Made by a program: the position numbers and the translations under genes | The notes under the pieces: model-generated | What the model was told of the DNA's origin: nothing | Seen by the model: the letters and a program-made list of their open reading frames with translations, nothing else | The model's database searches: none | From: Polaromonas sp. | GTDB taxonomy: Bacteria > Pseudomonadota > Gammaproteobacteria > Burkholderiales > Burkholderiaceae_C | DNA length: 64,000 nt | Direction of reading: 5' to 3' | Assembly (NCBI RefSeq): GCF_029945925.1 | Contig: NZ_JAQSDN010000061.1 | Location: 1 to 64,000, forward strand | In this document: piece after piece, positions 27,593 to 37,829 of the stretch | Layout: every line of letters starts with the position of its first letter | Numbering within the stretch: the stretch's first letter is position 1

Positions 27593-28018
27593 TCAATCGC
27601 CCAGAAGCTTGTGCAGGAAGTGCCTGTCGTGTAGCTTGTCGATGCCCCGGTAACCATGCAGAACACCTACTTCTTCGTATCCGACCTTCGGATAGAAATC
27701 GGGAGCCTGAAAGCTGAACGTGTTCAGCACAGCGTGCTTGCATCCTCGTTGAATGGCCTCCGACTCGGCCGCAGCCAGAATTTTTGACCCAAGGCCCGTC
27801 CCCCGATGCTCGGGTGCCACCCACAGGAAATACACGTCCAGGTAGTCCCAGTAGGTTTTGCCCGTCAGGCCACCGATGAGCGTGCCGTCATCCGCGCGCG
27901 CGAAGACGCAGAGCGTCCTGAAGACGGCTTCCGTGTGCGCGCGGTTATGTGCACGGACTTGAGCCGCGACGAGTTCCTCGTCTGCGGGTATCGGTGACTC
28001 GGTCACTTCCAGATTCAT
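27593..28018 (-). CDS. GNAT-family N-acetyltransferase
   Basis: A 141-residue acetyltransferase. The acetyl-CoA loop is WVAPEHRGTGLGSKILAAAE (R-G-x-G-L-G), and LNTFSFQAPDFYPKVGYEEVG is the usual C-terminal motif. The ATG at 28018 begins MNLEVTESPIP; upstream frame extension looks non-coding. It is convergent with the methyltransferase gene. Substrate unknown. The upstream HNH gene is on the same strand, 77 bp away, so it could also belong to that row. Confidence 0.82.
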   Translation of the reverse strand: MNLEVTESPIPADEELVAAQVRAHNRAHTEAVFRTLCVFARADDGTLIGGLTGKTYWDYLDVYFLWVAPEHRGTGLGSKILAAAESEAIQRGCKHAVLNTFSFQAPDFYPKVGYEEVGVLHGYRGIDKLHDRHFLHKLLGD

Positions 28019-28095
28019 TTGCACTGATGTCTCGCTTTCAAATTGAATGTGTAGGCACGCGAAGCACGCTAGAGACCACTCGTCCGATGGGTGGA

Positions 28096-28749
28096 TTAAG
28101 CGTCTCTCGGCACATATAGCGGAGAAACCCAGTTGTTTTCTTCCAACCACCGACGAAAGCCGTCATTCTCTCTACAGCCCAAGTTCAGGACCATCTCAAT
28201 GCCGAAAATGGAGACAGCGAGGCATGCCTCTGAGGAGCGAGTAAGCAAGATGTCGAACTCATGCAGCAGTTCGAAGGACTGATTCCCGTCGCTAAAGATG
28301 GCGTTCACCGGATGCAGCGATCGAACCGTGAAAGGCCAATCCGGGCCTTCGTTGTAGCGTGCAAACCTGCGCAACTCTTCGAGGGCTGGCTGATCTACAA
28401 GCTCATTGTTCCACCCAGGCACGGATAGCGTTTTGAAAGCAAGCACTTCGAGACCTACTTTGGCCAAGAACCGTCCCATCTGCCGGTAGTCGGGTCGGTC
28501 TGTCCCATCCGTGGGCACCCAGGGAGGAATGCGACCCCGCTTGTTCGGAATCGCCATATCTGCCCGTAGAAGCCGAAACATCGGGGACTCAAGGAGCTGA
28601 CGCTCTACCTTCCGCGCGAAATACTGGTTGCAGCCATCGCATACGGCTCCGACTGGTAACACATGATCAATGTTCCCCAGCGACTCTGGAATGATGTGCT
28701 CCACGGACACGCTGGTTGAGGAATCCTGTTTGCAGAAGATGCAGCGCAT
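28096..28749 (-). CDS. HNH endonuclease-like protein
   Basis: A 217-residue protein whose first 45 residues form an HNH nuclease: zinc cysteines C3-x2-C6 (MRCIFC) and C37-x2-C40 (CDGCN), and the catalytic segment VEHIIPESLGN with H18. The rest (about 60-217) is a helical and beta region without a recognised domain. It is encoded by less GC-rich DNA than its surroundings. It begins 11 bp after the stop of the disrupted HEPN-like gene and is the last member of the tightly packed minus-strand row starting at 33042. It could be a DNA-directed effector or an intron-like HNH remnant; the context favours the former. Confidence 0.75.
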   Translation of the reverse strand: MRCIFCKQDSSTSVSVEHIIPESLGNIDHVLPVGAVCDGCNQYFARKVERQLLESPMFRLLRADMAIPNKRGRIPPWVPTDGTDRPDYRQMGRFLAKVGLEVLAFKTLSVPGWNNELVDQPALEELRRFARYNEGPDWPFTVRSLHPVNAIFSDGNQSFELLHEFDILLTRSSEACLAVSIFGIEMVLNLGCRENDGFRRWLEENNWVSPLYVPRDA

Positions 28750-28760
28750 AGCGCTAAAGC

Positions 28761-28922
28761 CTAGACGCCACCATTTGGATACCTATGAATGAGTTGGAGG
28801 TATGCGCGATTCAAGAATAAAGCCAACTCAGCCATCATCGCCATCTCCTTCGCGAAGGATTCGCTGGTGAGGATCTCTTGCTCGAACAGTACATCTCCAG
28901 ACTCCTCATCGACCTGAAGTTT
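28761..28922 (-). pseudogene. 3' fragment of the HEPN-like gene cut by the IS3 element
   Basis: In this stretch one minus-strand frame is open from the IS edge to a TAG at 28761-28763 and reads LQVDEESGDVLFEQEI then LTSESFAKEMAMMAEL and a tail ending HRYPNGGV. It has no start of its own. It joins in frame to the fragment at 30241-30607 once the IS and one GTTT target copy are removed. Confidence 0.85.
28919..28922. repeat. Left copy of the IS target-site duplication (GTTT)
   Basis: GTTT precedes the left inverted repeat and is repeated at 30241-30244 after the right one. Collapsing the two copies restores the interrupted reading frame, which confirms a 4 bp duplication rather than chance. 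Confidence 0.85.
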
Positions 28923-28961
28923 TGAATCGCCCCGGGTTTCATGGAGGCTGTTTGGTTTAAG

Positions 28962-29912
28962 TCATGCCTCCACCGTGGAGACTTGACTGGCGAGTTGCCG
29001 GTAGTAGTTTGCCTCAGCTTCTGCCGGAGGGATATACCCGATGGGTCCGAGCAGCCGTTGATGGTTAAACCAGGACACCCATTCCAGCGTGGCCAGCTCC
29101 ACCGACTCCCGGGTTGGCCAGGAGCGGCGGTGAATCAGCTCGGCCTTGTACAGCCCGTTGATCGTCTCGGCCAAAGCGTTGTCATAGCTGTCGCCCTTGC
29201 TGCCCACCGAAGGCTCTATGCCAGCCTCGGCCAAGCGCTCGGAGTAGCGAATGGAGACGTACTGGCTACCCCGGTCAGAATGGTGAATCAAGGCATCCTC
29301 GCGGCCCGGTTGGCGGTCGTACAGGGCCTGCTCCAGCGCATCGAGCACGAAGTCCGTGCGCATGGAGCTGCTGACCCGCCAGCCCACGATGCGCCGGGCA
29401 AACACGTCAATGACGAAGGCCACGTACAGCCAGCCCTGCCAGGTCGAGACATAGGTGAAGTCCGACACCCAAAGCTGATTGGGCCGATCAGCCAAGAACC
29501 GCCGGTTGACCCGATCCAGCGGGCACGGCGCCTTCATGTCGCTGATGGTGGTGCGCACCACCTTGCCACGGCGCACACCCTGCAAGCCCAGCCGTTTCAT
29601 CAACCGCTCGACCGTGCACCGGGCAATGGCGACTCCCTCCCGATTCATCTGCTTCCAGACCTTGTCGGCGCCGTAGACACATTTGTTGGCCTGCCAGACG
29701 CGCTGGATATCTGACTTGAGGGTGTCGTCCGCCTTGGCGCGTGCACAGCGTAAATCCGGGTTGCGCTTGTGCGCGGCGTGGCGGCGGTAGCCCGAAGGGG
29801 CGATCTGCAAGACTTTGCAAATCGGCTCGACCCCGTGGGCAGCGCGATGCTGATCGATGAAGTCCCTCAGGACTTGAGTCGGCGGTCGAGCTCCGCCTGG
29901 GCAAAAAAAGCA
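28962..29912 (-). CDS. IS3-family transposase OrfB (DDE integrase), made by -1 frameshift
   Basis: This frame encodes the catalytic half of the OrfAB transposase. The DDE residues are the D in [13 protein letters not shown], the D in HHSDRGSQY and the E in [17 protein letters not shown]; the N-terminal HTH_21-type region includes [16 protein letters not shown]. The frame is open further upstream (to 30224) but that part is a shadow of orfA; expression most likely comes from the slip near 29903. I give the limit at the frameshift site. Confidence 0.92.
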   Translation of the reverse strand, partial: CFFCPGGARPPTQVLRDFIDQHRAAHGVEPICKVLQIAPSGYRRHAAHKRNPDLRCARAKADDTLKSDIQRVWQANKCVYGADKVWKQMNREGVAIARCTVERLMKRLGLQGVRRGKVVRTTISDMKAPCPLDRVNRRFLADRPNQLWVSDFTYVSTWQGWLYVAFVIDVFARRIVGWRVSSSMRTDFVLDALEQALYDRQPGREDALIHHSDRGSQYVSIRYSERLAEAGIEPSVGSKGDSYDNALAETINGLYKAELIHRRSWPTRESVELATLEWVSWFNHQRLLGPIGYIPPAEAEANYYRQLASQVSTVEA

Positions 29913-30190
29913 CTCGCCAGCTTCAAAATTTCGTTGGCCCGGCGCAGCTCCTTGACCTCTCGCTCCAGTTCCTTCACACGCTGCGCCTCGGCGGTAGTGA
30001 CACCGTCTCGTACGCCGGTATCGACTTCTACGCGTTTGACCCATTCCAGCAACGTCTGCGGCACACAGCCGATCTTGGGGGCAATGGATTCGACCGCAGC
30101 CCACAGCGAGGGGTACTCCCCACGGTGCTCCTGCACCATCCTCACAGCGCGCTCGCGCACCTCGGGTGAAAACTTGTTTGATTTCTTCAT
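29867..30190 (-). CDS. IS3-family transposase OrfA
   Basis: A 107-residue helix-turn-helix protein that binds the IS ends. The HTH lies in [20 protein letters not shown] and [14 protein letters not shown], and a leucine-zipper-like coiled coil follows ([20 protein letters not shown] region). It ends at LDRRLKS. The last codons overlap orfB in the -1 frame at the FF (TTTTTTT) slippery site. Confidence 0.92.
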   Translation of the reverse strand: MKKSNKFSPEVRERAVRMVQEHRGEYPSLWAAVESIAPKIGCVPQTLLEWVKRVEVDTGVRDGVTTAEAQRVKELEREVKELRRANEILKLASAFFAQAELDRRLKS

Positions 30191-30240
30191 GGCTCAATCC
30201 TCTCAGAGATTTGAGCCTCCTCAAAATCCGGGGCGATTCA

Positions 30241-30607
30241 GTTTCGGGTTCGATCGAAGGATACCTTGAACCTCACCTCCTGCCCGAAGTTCAATGAACG
30301 CGGAGTGCAGGATGCGATTTCTGTCACGACGCAGTTGATGCAAGAGTTTGGCTGAGGATTCGAATAGTTCCTTGAAATCGGATTCCAACTCCTGCGGTAG
30401 CTGACACTTTGGTAGGGCCTGGACGAATAGCCCGTGAACCTGGTCAATGAGCTTCTCGTTGGTTAGGTTTCGCAGGTCAGCCGGTGGCCAGTTCAAGCGA
30501 ACCGGATCGAGGATGAACCATCCGATTTCACGAAGCTTGTTTTCTATCCATTGGAACGAGACGGTGAACTCGCCAATGCGCTGGTATATGAGTTCTTCGT
30601 GGTTCAT
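30241..30607 (-). pseudogene. 5' part of a HEPN-like ribonuclease gene, truncated by IS3
   Basis: The fragment encodes residues 1-122 of a protein whose full frame, rejoined with 28761-28918, would be 174 residues. An all-helical profile, IENKLREIGW near residue 21 and the motif R96-N-R-I-L-H101 (R-x4-H with N after R) fit the HEPN superfamily, whose members are often RNases in toxin-antitoxin and abortive infection systems. The start at 30607 overlaps the stop of the P-loop gene (ATGA). As it stands, translation runs six residues into the IS to a stop at 30221, giving a 128-residue product that keeps the R-x4-H motif but loses the last helices. Confidence 0.8.
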
Positions 30608-31143
30608 AGGGTTGACTCTGAGGCGCCAAGCCGTTGCAGGCAAGTCTCCATCTCCTGGGGGCTCGGCATGTCGAGTATCACTATTGGAATATTCAAAGCT
30701 CTAGCAACGTGGGTTCCGTGTTCTTCCTCGGCCTCGCTGAATATGGCAAGCTCAGCTTCGCTCCAACTCATATCTTTTCTAGCTTGGAGGCGCTCCAGTA
30801 GCACGAGCACCGGGCAGCGAATCAACAATACTGCCGTGCAGCCGAGAGCGCGGAAAACTTCAGTGGACAGACGCTCATGGTCTCCAGCCGCACGTCGAAG
30901 AACGAAGTGCCCGTCCAGGACCAGCTTTGCGCCGCTCTCCCGAACCCGCCGCGCTGCCGAGACGAGCGCCAACTGGTTCTGCTCTACATCTGACACCACC
31001 TTTGCAGCGTCCCACGACGCCTGCCCACGTTCCTCACGGATGAGCTGGCTGGCAGTAGCGTGAATCAATCCAAGCTTCTCGCAGGCGGGTTTCGCGGCAA
31101 AGGTCTTCCCGGCGCCGTGGACGCCGGCGACGAGGATCGTCAT
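30604..31143 (-). CDS. P-loop nucleotide kinase-like ATPase
   Basis: A 179-residue protein with Walker A GVHGAGKT at residues 7-14 and an adenylate-kinase-like outline (LVLDGHFVLRR near 74 and VLLIRCPVLVLLERLQARKD near 105, the latter like a LID/Walker B region). It resembles small AAA/kinase proteins annotated only as ATP-binding. Start and stop overlap the neighbouring genes by 4 bp each (ATGA), so it is translationally coupled to ASCH upstream and HEPN-like downstream. A kinase acting on a nucleotide or on a partner protein (as Zeta or HipA do) is possible but unproven. Confidence 0.72.
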   Translation of the reverse strand: MTILVAGVHGAGKTFAAKPACEKLGLIHATASQLIREERGQASWDAAKVVSDVEQNQLALVSAARRVRESGAKLVLDGHFVLRRAAGDHERLSTEVFRALGCTAVLLIRCPVLVLLERLQARKDMSWSEAELAIFSEAEEEHGTHVARALNIPIVILDMPSPQEMETCLQRLGASESTL

Positions 31144-31607
31144 CGCGCCTCCTCGATCAGACCAAATTGCTTGCCAACTCGACGCAGCTCGGTCGTACTC
31201 AGGTATCGGTACGACTGGGGTGGCCGGAAGCTTTTGAACAACGACTTCGGTGGAACGGGCTTGGGAGGGAGCGTCACTTCTCCCAGCAAGACTCCGTATG
31301 CCTCATCCTTTCCGGCGAAGTACTCCATGAGCTCCTTGCGCTGGAGGCCCGGACCGAGAGGAAGGCACTTGGTCCAAACCTTGGACGGTGATGCTACAAA
31401 CGTGCCGTTGATGCCAACGATCCCGACGATTCGTTGGACTGGCGAGCTCGAATAGATGACAGCCAGACCTACGGGCTTCGCAGCCCATGTCCGGCGGAAT
31501 TCGACCTTCTTGGCTCCCGACAGAATTAGTTCTGCAAACCGGGGCTTCACCGATAGCAGGATCGCTCTAGGACCCTCCGGCTGCAAGCACTCTTGAAAAG
31601 TTGTCAT
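31140..31607 (-). CDS. ASCH-domain (PUA-like) protein
   Basis: A 155-residue protein with an ASCH fold, a PUA-related RNA-binding domain; some ASCH proteins are RNases or RNA/nucleoside amidohydrolases. The signature ILLSVKPRFAELILSGAKKV (residues about 16-35) with EFRR, and the later GIVGINGTFV and YGVLLGEVTLPP strands support this. The start at 31607 lies 41 bp inside the PIN-GNAT gene. Its stop overlaps the P-loop gene start. Confidence 0.75.
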   Translation of the reverse strand: MTTFQECLQPEGPRAILLSVKPRFAELILSGAKKVEFRRTWAAKPVGLAVIYSSSPVQRIVGIVGINGTFVASPSKVWTKCLPLGPGLQRKELMEYFAGKDEAYGVLLGEVTLPPKPVPPKSLFKSFRPPQSYRYLSTTELRRVGKQFGLIEEAR

Positions 31608-33042
31608 CGGAAATATTGGTAATTGATTGGATGGGGCCTGTAACGACACCATCATTCTGAAGCTGCTGGTAGGACACCGGCTTGGGCAAGTGTTTCACTA
31701 GCCTGAAGAGGATAACCTTGGTAGGTCGGGAAGCCATGCCTTCGATCTCTTTGATGCTGTACACGGTACGCCGACTGACCAGGGCTGCGATCTTAGCTGC
31801 ATCGTCGAGTACTGCGAACTGGTCCACTACGCCCAGCGAGGTGACGGCTTGCTCGTCCTCTGTCCTGTAGAAGAGGAGCACGTCTCCCGGACGAATATTC
31901 TTCGCCGCCGCATGGCAGAGGTAGGCCAGCTTGATGGCATTGCCGACGCTTCCGCCGGCTACGAACAGGAGCGATTGGACCGCATCATAGTCAGGAAAGA
32001 GAATTCGATGATAGCCCTGCTGAATGGGCACCAAGAACTTGCGCACGTTGGTCCCGGCCTGGTAGTGGGGATAGAAGCGCTGGACGTACTCGTGAGGTGG
32101 TATCCCAGCATCGTCCGGAGCGGCAATGGGATGCCGCTTGACGAAAACACGGTCCGATCCGTAGTCGCCGCGGTCTTCGAAACCGAAGTCGATAAGCAGA
32201 TTCACCAAGTAGTTGTGTTTATCCACGTCAGCATGGATGAAGATGTGCTCGCAGGCATTCTCTGTTCCATAGCGGAAGGCAGCCTTTAAGAAGAGCTCAC
32301 CAATCTTTCGCCCTCGAACGCCCTGGCCAACCTTGAATGTGCACAGCTTCAGGGCTTTGCCGGCAAGTTTTGCACTGTTGTCGGTAATAGCTTCGTCGGT
32401 CTGAACGTCATAGATGCATATTGCGCCCAGAACTCCTGCGTCATCGCGATAGACCCACGCCTTCCTGTTCTCTCGGGCTTTCTTGCGGAACCAGTCGTCA
32501 AAACCAGCGTAGCCGTCACGTAAGCTGTTGTAGAACGCATGGGACAACTCCGGAGTCAGGCTATGCAGAGGCACATCATTGATGTTTGGCAGCGAGACAT
32601 CGTGTGGCAGATGAAGCCGACGTAGCCAATCTTCTGCCGTTTGGATGTTGTAGGTGCGATTGCCAAGACCGCGCTCCCTGGCCTTGGTCAGAAGCCCTTT
32701 GTCCTCCGTGATCAACGCATGAGCCGCATCACACTCCAGCGCATACAGAATCTCGTTATCGCACGCGTCGTTTGGGCTCGTTGCGGGCGTGTTCCACGGA
32801 CACTTGGCAGGTTGAACCAAGGCAGGGTATCGGCGGATGTGCTGGAGGTTTCTCACGCGCCGATCGAGGTCAGAATCCCGCTCGAAGTCAGCAATGCTTG
32901 CTGGGTGGTACCGCAATTGATGGCCGCCGACGAGCGCAAGCCGGTGGAAGCTGGCCAGATTTTCGCTGAGGACCGCATACGAGTCCTGAAGCGGAATCAG
33001 GACATTGGTATCGAGTAGAAGCGTGAGTTGCTTCGTCACCAT
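31567..33042 (-). CDS. PIN-GNAT-PUA-like three-domain protein
   Basis: A 491-residue fusion. Residues 1-150 are a PIN nuclease domain: D11 in LLLDTNVLIPLQD, E54/D56, D95 in ACDNEILYAL and D114 in ITEDKGLL. Residues about 165-315 are a GNAT acetyltransferase with the acetyl-CoA loop KVGQGVRGRKIGELFLKAA. Residues about 340-480 look PUA/EVE-like (IRPGDVLLFYRTEDEQ, SLGVVDQF, KVILFRLVKHLP). A strong ribosome site GGGGAGGA (33045-33052, minus strand) precedes the ATG. It leads the row of overlapping genes ending in HNH. RNA cleavage and acetylation of an RNA- or ribosome-linked target are inferences from the domains only. Confidence 0.8.
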   Translation of the reverse strand: MVTKQLTLLLDTNVLIPLQDSYAVLSENLASFHRLALVGGHQLRYHPASIADFERDSDLDRRVRNLQHIRRYPALVQPAKCPWNTPATSPNDACDNEILYALECDAAHALITEDKGLLTKARERGLGNRTYNIQTAEDWLRRLHLPHDVSLPNINDVPLHSLTPELSHAFYNSLRDGYAGFDDWFRKKARENRKAWVYRDDAGVLGAICIYDVQTDEAITDNSAKLAGKALKLCTFKVGQGVRGRKIGELFLKAAFRYGTENACEHIFIHADVDKHNYLVNLLIDFGFEDRGDYGSDRVFVKRHPIAAPDDAGIPPHEYVQRFYPHYQAGTNVRKFLVPIQQGYHRILFPDYDAVQSLLFVAGGSVGNAIKLAYLCHAAAKNIRPGDVLLFYRTEDEQAVTSLGVVDQFAVLDDAAKIAALVSRRTVYSIKEIEGMASRPTKVILFRLVKHLPKPVSYQQLQNDGVVTGPIQSITNISDDNFSRVLAAGGS

Positions 33043-33104
33043 TTTCCTCCCCTACATATTTTCGATAGCCAGTCGTGACAGAGTACAAAGAAACCATGCC
33101 TGAC

Positions 33105-33128
33105 GCATCCTTCGAATGGAGGATGTGC
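33105..33128. promoter_or_regulatory. Inverted repeat upstream of the PIN-GNAT gene
   Basis: GCATCCTTCGAATGGAGGAT contains CATCC/GGATG arms around a TTCGAA core. It lies about 65 bp before the PIN-GNAT start and could be an operator or a transcript hairpin. Symmetry is imperfect. Confidence 0.3.
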
Positions 33129-33248
33129 GCAGTTGCCTATGCGTTTCGAAAGCGCCACGGTTAACGATGCGCACGGTGCACAACACTTGCTGCACGATAT
33201 GAGCTGGAAGTTACTCGCGTTCGTTGACAAGTCCACCAGGAGTCAAGC

Positions 33249-33426
33249 ATGACCTCCGCGCCGACACTCAGCTTCACCGTCAAGCACATTGACCACATCG
33301 TGCTTCAACATACCCACCCACGGGCCGGCTGCCGTGAACTTCGGGGCCGAGGGGGAGGGCTTGTCGCTTTACCTCTCTGACCCGGACGGCAATGCGGTTG
33401 AGTTGAAGGGCCCTGCGGAAGCCTGA
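33249..33426 (+). pseudogene. Remnant of a VOC-family (glyoxalase-like) gene
   Basis: An AGGAG-preceded ATG starts MTSAPTLSFTVKHIDHIVL, the typical first strand of a VOC protein. The typical last strands (GLSLYLSDPDGNAVELKGPA, then EA and a stop) follow only about 50 bp later and in another frame. About 70-80 internal codons are missing. It is an internal deletion with frameshift, at the border of the accessory stretch. Confidence 0.75.
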
Positions 33427-33447
33427 AACCTCTGGGGGTTGAGCATT

Positions 33448-33495
33448 TGCTATTGAATCAGTAGCTGCTCGCGCCCGAATCCATTGGGCTGCAGC
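33448..33495 (+). repeat. Family A repeat, 3' part degenerate
   Basis: TTGCTATTGAATCAGTAGC and TGCTCGCGCCCG are typical, and a degraded ATTGGGCTGCAGC follows. It lies between the VOC remnant and a CBS-domain remnant. Confidence 0.75.
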
Positions 33496-33534
33496 ACGAT
33501 CTGATGCGTCATTTGCAGCCGGATTGGTTAAAAC

Positions 33535-33621
33535 TCAGGTTTTTGGATCTGCCGCCCGCCCCAGTGCAGCAACCAGGTCAGGCTGGGTGATCATGCCAAC
33601 CAGCCGCTCGCCGCTGACTTC
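33535..33621 (-). pseudogene. C-terminal fragment of a CBS-domain protein
   Basis: On the minus strand this reads VSGERLVGMITQPDLVAALG followed by RAADPKT and a stop, the usual end of a CBS-pair (HPP-CBS) protein. There is no start; the fragment directly abuts the DUF3297 stop codon. It is what remains after a deletion. Confidence 0.55.
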
Positions 33622-33870
33622 TTACTTGTAAAACGACTCGACCTTGCCCTTGAGCTTGATCATCAGCGGTTGGCCCTTGCGGTCCAGCGCCTTGCCGGCG
33701 GGCACCTTGATCCAGCGTTCGCTGATGCAGTACTCCTCGACATCGGTGCGCTCCTTGTCGTTGAAGCGGATACCGATGTCGTGTTCAAACACGGCGGCGA
33801 CGTGGTGCGGGCTGCGTGGGTCCGCGGACAGGTGGTCGGGCAGAGGGGGGCGTTCAATGGTGTCGGTCAT
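33622..33870 (-). CDS. DUF3297 family protein
   Basis: An 82-residue protein matching DUF3297, a small conserved proteobacterial family with no assigned function. Typical stretches are LSADPRSPHHVAAVFEHDIG, RFNDKERTDVEEYC and VPAGKALDRKGQP. It is monocistronic and follows yebC on the same strand by about 63 bp. Confidence 0.85.
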   Translation of the reverse strand: MTDTIERPPLPDHLSADPRSPHHVAAVFEHDIGIRFNDKERTDVEEYCISERWIKVPAGKALDRKGQPLMIKLKGKVESFYK

Positions 33871-33933
33871 GGATATATTTTTGGTTAGCGCGAATCGTCA
33901 GCCATTTTCCCTGATTTGGGATTGGCATCCGCT

Positions 33934-34647
33934 TCAACCCCCCAGGCCCGCAAACACATTCTGCACATCGTCGTTGGCATCGATGGCGGCCAGGAAGGCT
34001 TCCACTTCTTCCAGATCCGCGGCGCTCAGGCTGGCCGGGTCCACAGGGTTTTTGGCCTTGTAGCCGAGCTTGGCCGATAGCACGGTAAAGCCCTGGGCCG
34101 GCAGCGCGCGGCTGACGATGTCGAGGTCGCTCGCGTCGGTCAGAAACATCGTGGTGCCTTCTTCATCGCCGGGCTCGAAGTCCTGGGCGCCCGCTTCGAT
34201 GGCGGCGAGTTCGGGGTCTGCGCCCGCTGCCGTGGGTTCGGCCTCGATCATGCCGACATGGTCGAAATCCCAGGACACCGAGCCGGAGGTGCCGAGCTGC
34301 CCCTTGCGGAACAACACGCGCATTTCAGGGGCGGTGCGGTTCAGGTTGTCGGTCAGGCATTCGACCATGACGGGGACGCGGTGCGGTGCGAAACCTTCGT
34401 AAATCACGTGTTCATAATGAACCGTGTCCCCCGTGAGGCCGGCGCCTTTCTTGATGGCGCGCTCCAGGGTGTCCTTGGGCATGGACACCTTGCGGGCCTG
34501 CTCGACCACCAGCCGCAGGCGTGCGTTCGACGCTGGGTCGGCGCCGTTGCGTGCCGCGATCATGATGTCCTTGGCCAGCCGGCCAAACAGTTTGCCCTTG
34601 GCATTGGCTGCCAGTTCCTTGCCTTTTGCTTTCCACTGCGCGCCCAT
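33934..34647 (-). CDS. YebC/PmpR-family transcriptional/translational regulator
   Basis: A 237-residue YebC-family protein. The family includes DNA-binding regulators and factors helping ribosomes through proline-rich stretches. The N-terminal [24 protein letters not shown] segment (here [13 protein letters not shown]) and [19 protein letters not shown] are characteristic. AAGGAATTTCAAGC before the ATG at 34647 fixes the start ([11 protein letters not shown]). Confidence 0.93.
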   Translation of the reverse strand: MGAQWKAKGKELAANAKGKLFGRLAKDIMIAARNGADPASNARLRLVVEQARKVSMPKDTLERAIKKGAGLTGDTVHYEHVIYEGFAPHRVPVMVECLTDNLNRTAPEMRVLFRKGQLGTSGSVSWDFDHVGMIEAEPTAAGADPELAAIEAGAQDFEPGDEEGTTMFLTDASDLDIVSRALPAQGFTVLSAKLGYKAKNPVDPASLSAADLEEVEAFLAAIDANDDVQNVFAGLGG

Positions 34648-34909
34648 GCTTGAAATTCCTTGGTGTTGCGGCGCTTGCATGCGCCTGGCTGGTTCGGGGT
34701 GAGGGGGTCTGCGCGCTGTTTGAAACGCCGCGGCACATCACCCGAGGGTTCCGGTTATACACCCATCCCCGGGCGGTTCCGGCCGTTTGCGCAGGGTCAG
34801 GCGAGTACGCGACCCTTTCCCCGCCCGGTCGAGCGCTGTCTCGTCTACCATCAGAAAAAGGGAGCCAGGCCGTCATGGCCGCAACTCTCCCAACCCTGGA
34901 CCAAAAAAA
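34648..34909. other. Intergenic region between yebC and the P-type ATPase
   Basis: A divergent promoter region of 262 bp. A short reading frame begins at 34875 behind GGGAG (MAATLPTLDQKK) and runs into an 8-A run (34903-34910) where the ATPase frame starts. It may be a leader peptide, or the true ATPase start joined by a frameshift. Confidence 0.4.
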
Positions 34910-37660
<2,751 letters not shown>

Positions 37661-37662
37661 AG

Positions 37663-37753
37663 TTGTCATTGCGGACTTGATCCGCAATCCATGCCTCGCG
37701 GGCCTGCCCGGTGGAACATGCGGCATGGATCCCGGCTCAAGGCCGGGATGACA
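37663..37753. repeat. Family B repeat after the P-type ATPase
   Basis: GTCATTGCGGACTTGATCCG, CAATCCATGCC on the left and GGCATGGATCCCGGC, TCAAGGCCGGGATGACAG on the right form the two-hairpin element also seen at 21385 and 53577, between two convergent genes. Confidence 0.8.
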
Positions 37754-37829
37754 GACTTTTTGGCTTATGTAAGTGCCATTCTCCTTAATCCTGATTCATG
37801 CCTGTGGTCTTTGCCCGCAGGCATCACGG

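Larger units (their letters stand above)
28923..30240 (-). mobile_element. IS3-family insertion sequence, 1318 bp, complete
   Basis: The ends are imperfect inverted repeats: left TGAATCGCCCCGGGTTTCAT, right (reverse complement) TGAATCGCCCCGGATTTTGA, with GGAGGCT shared further in. Inside are orfA and orfB in overlapping frames, with a 7-A slippery run (29903-29909, T-run on the coding strand) for a -1 frameshift. It is flanked by GTTT duplications and all catalytic residues are present, so it looks recent and possibly still active. Confidence 0.95.

Noticed and set aside
26411..33621. Prophage or integrative element as the origin of the accessory stretch
   Set aside because: No integrase, phage structural gene, direct-repeat ends or tRNA target was found; only one IS is present.
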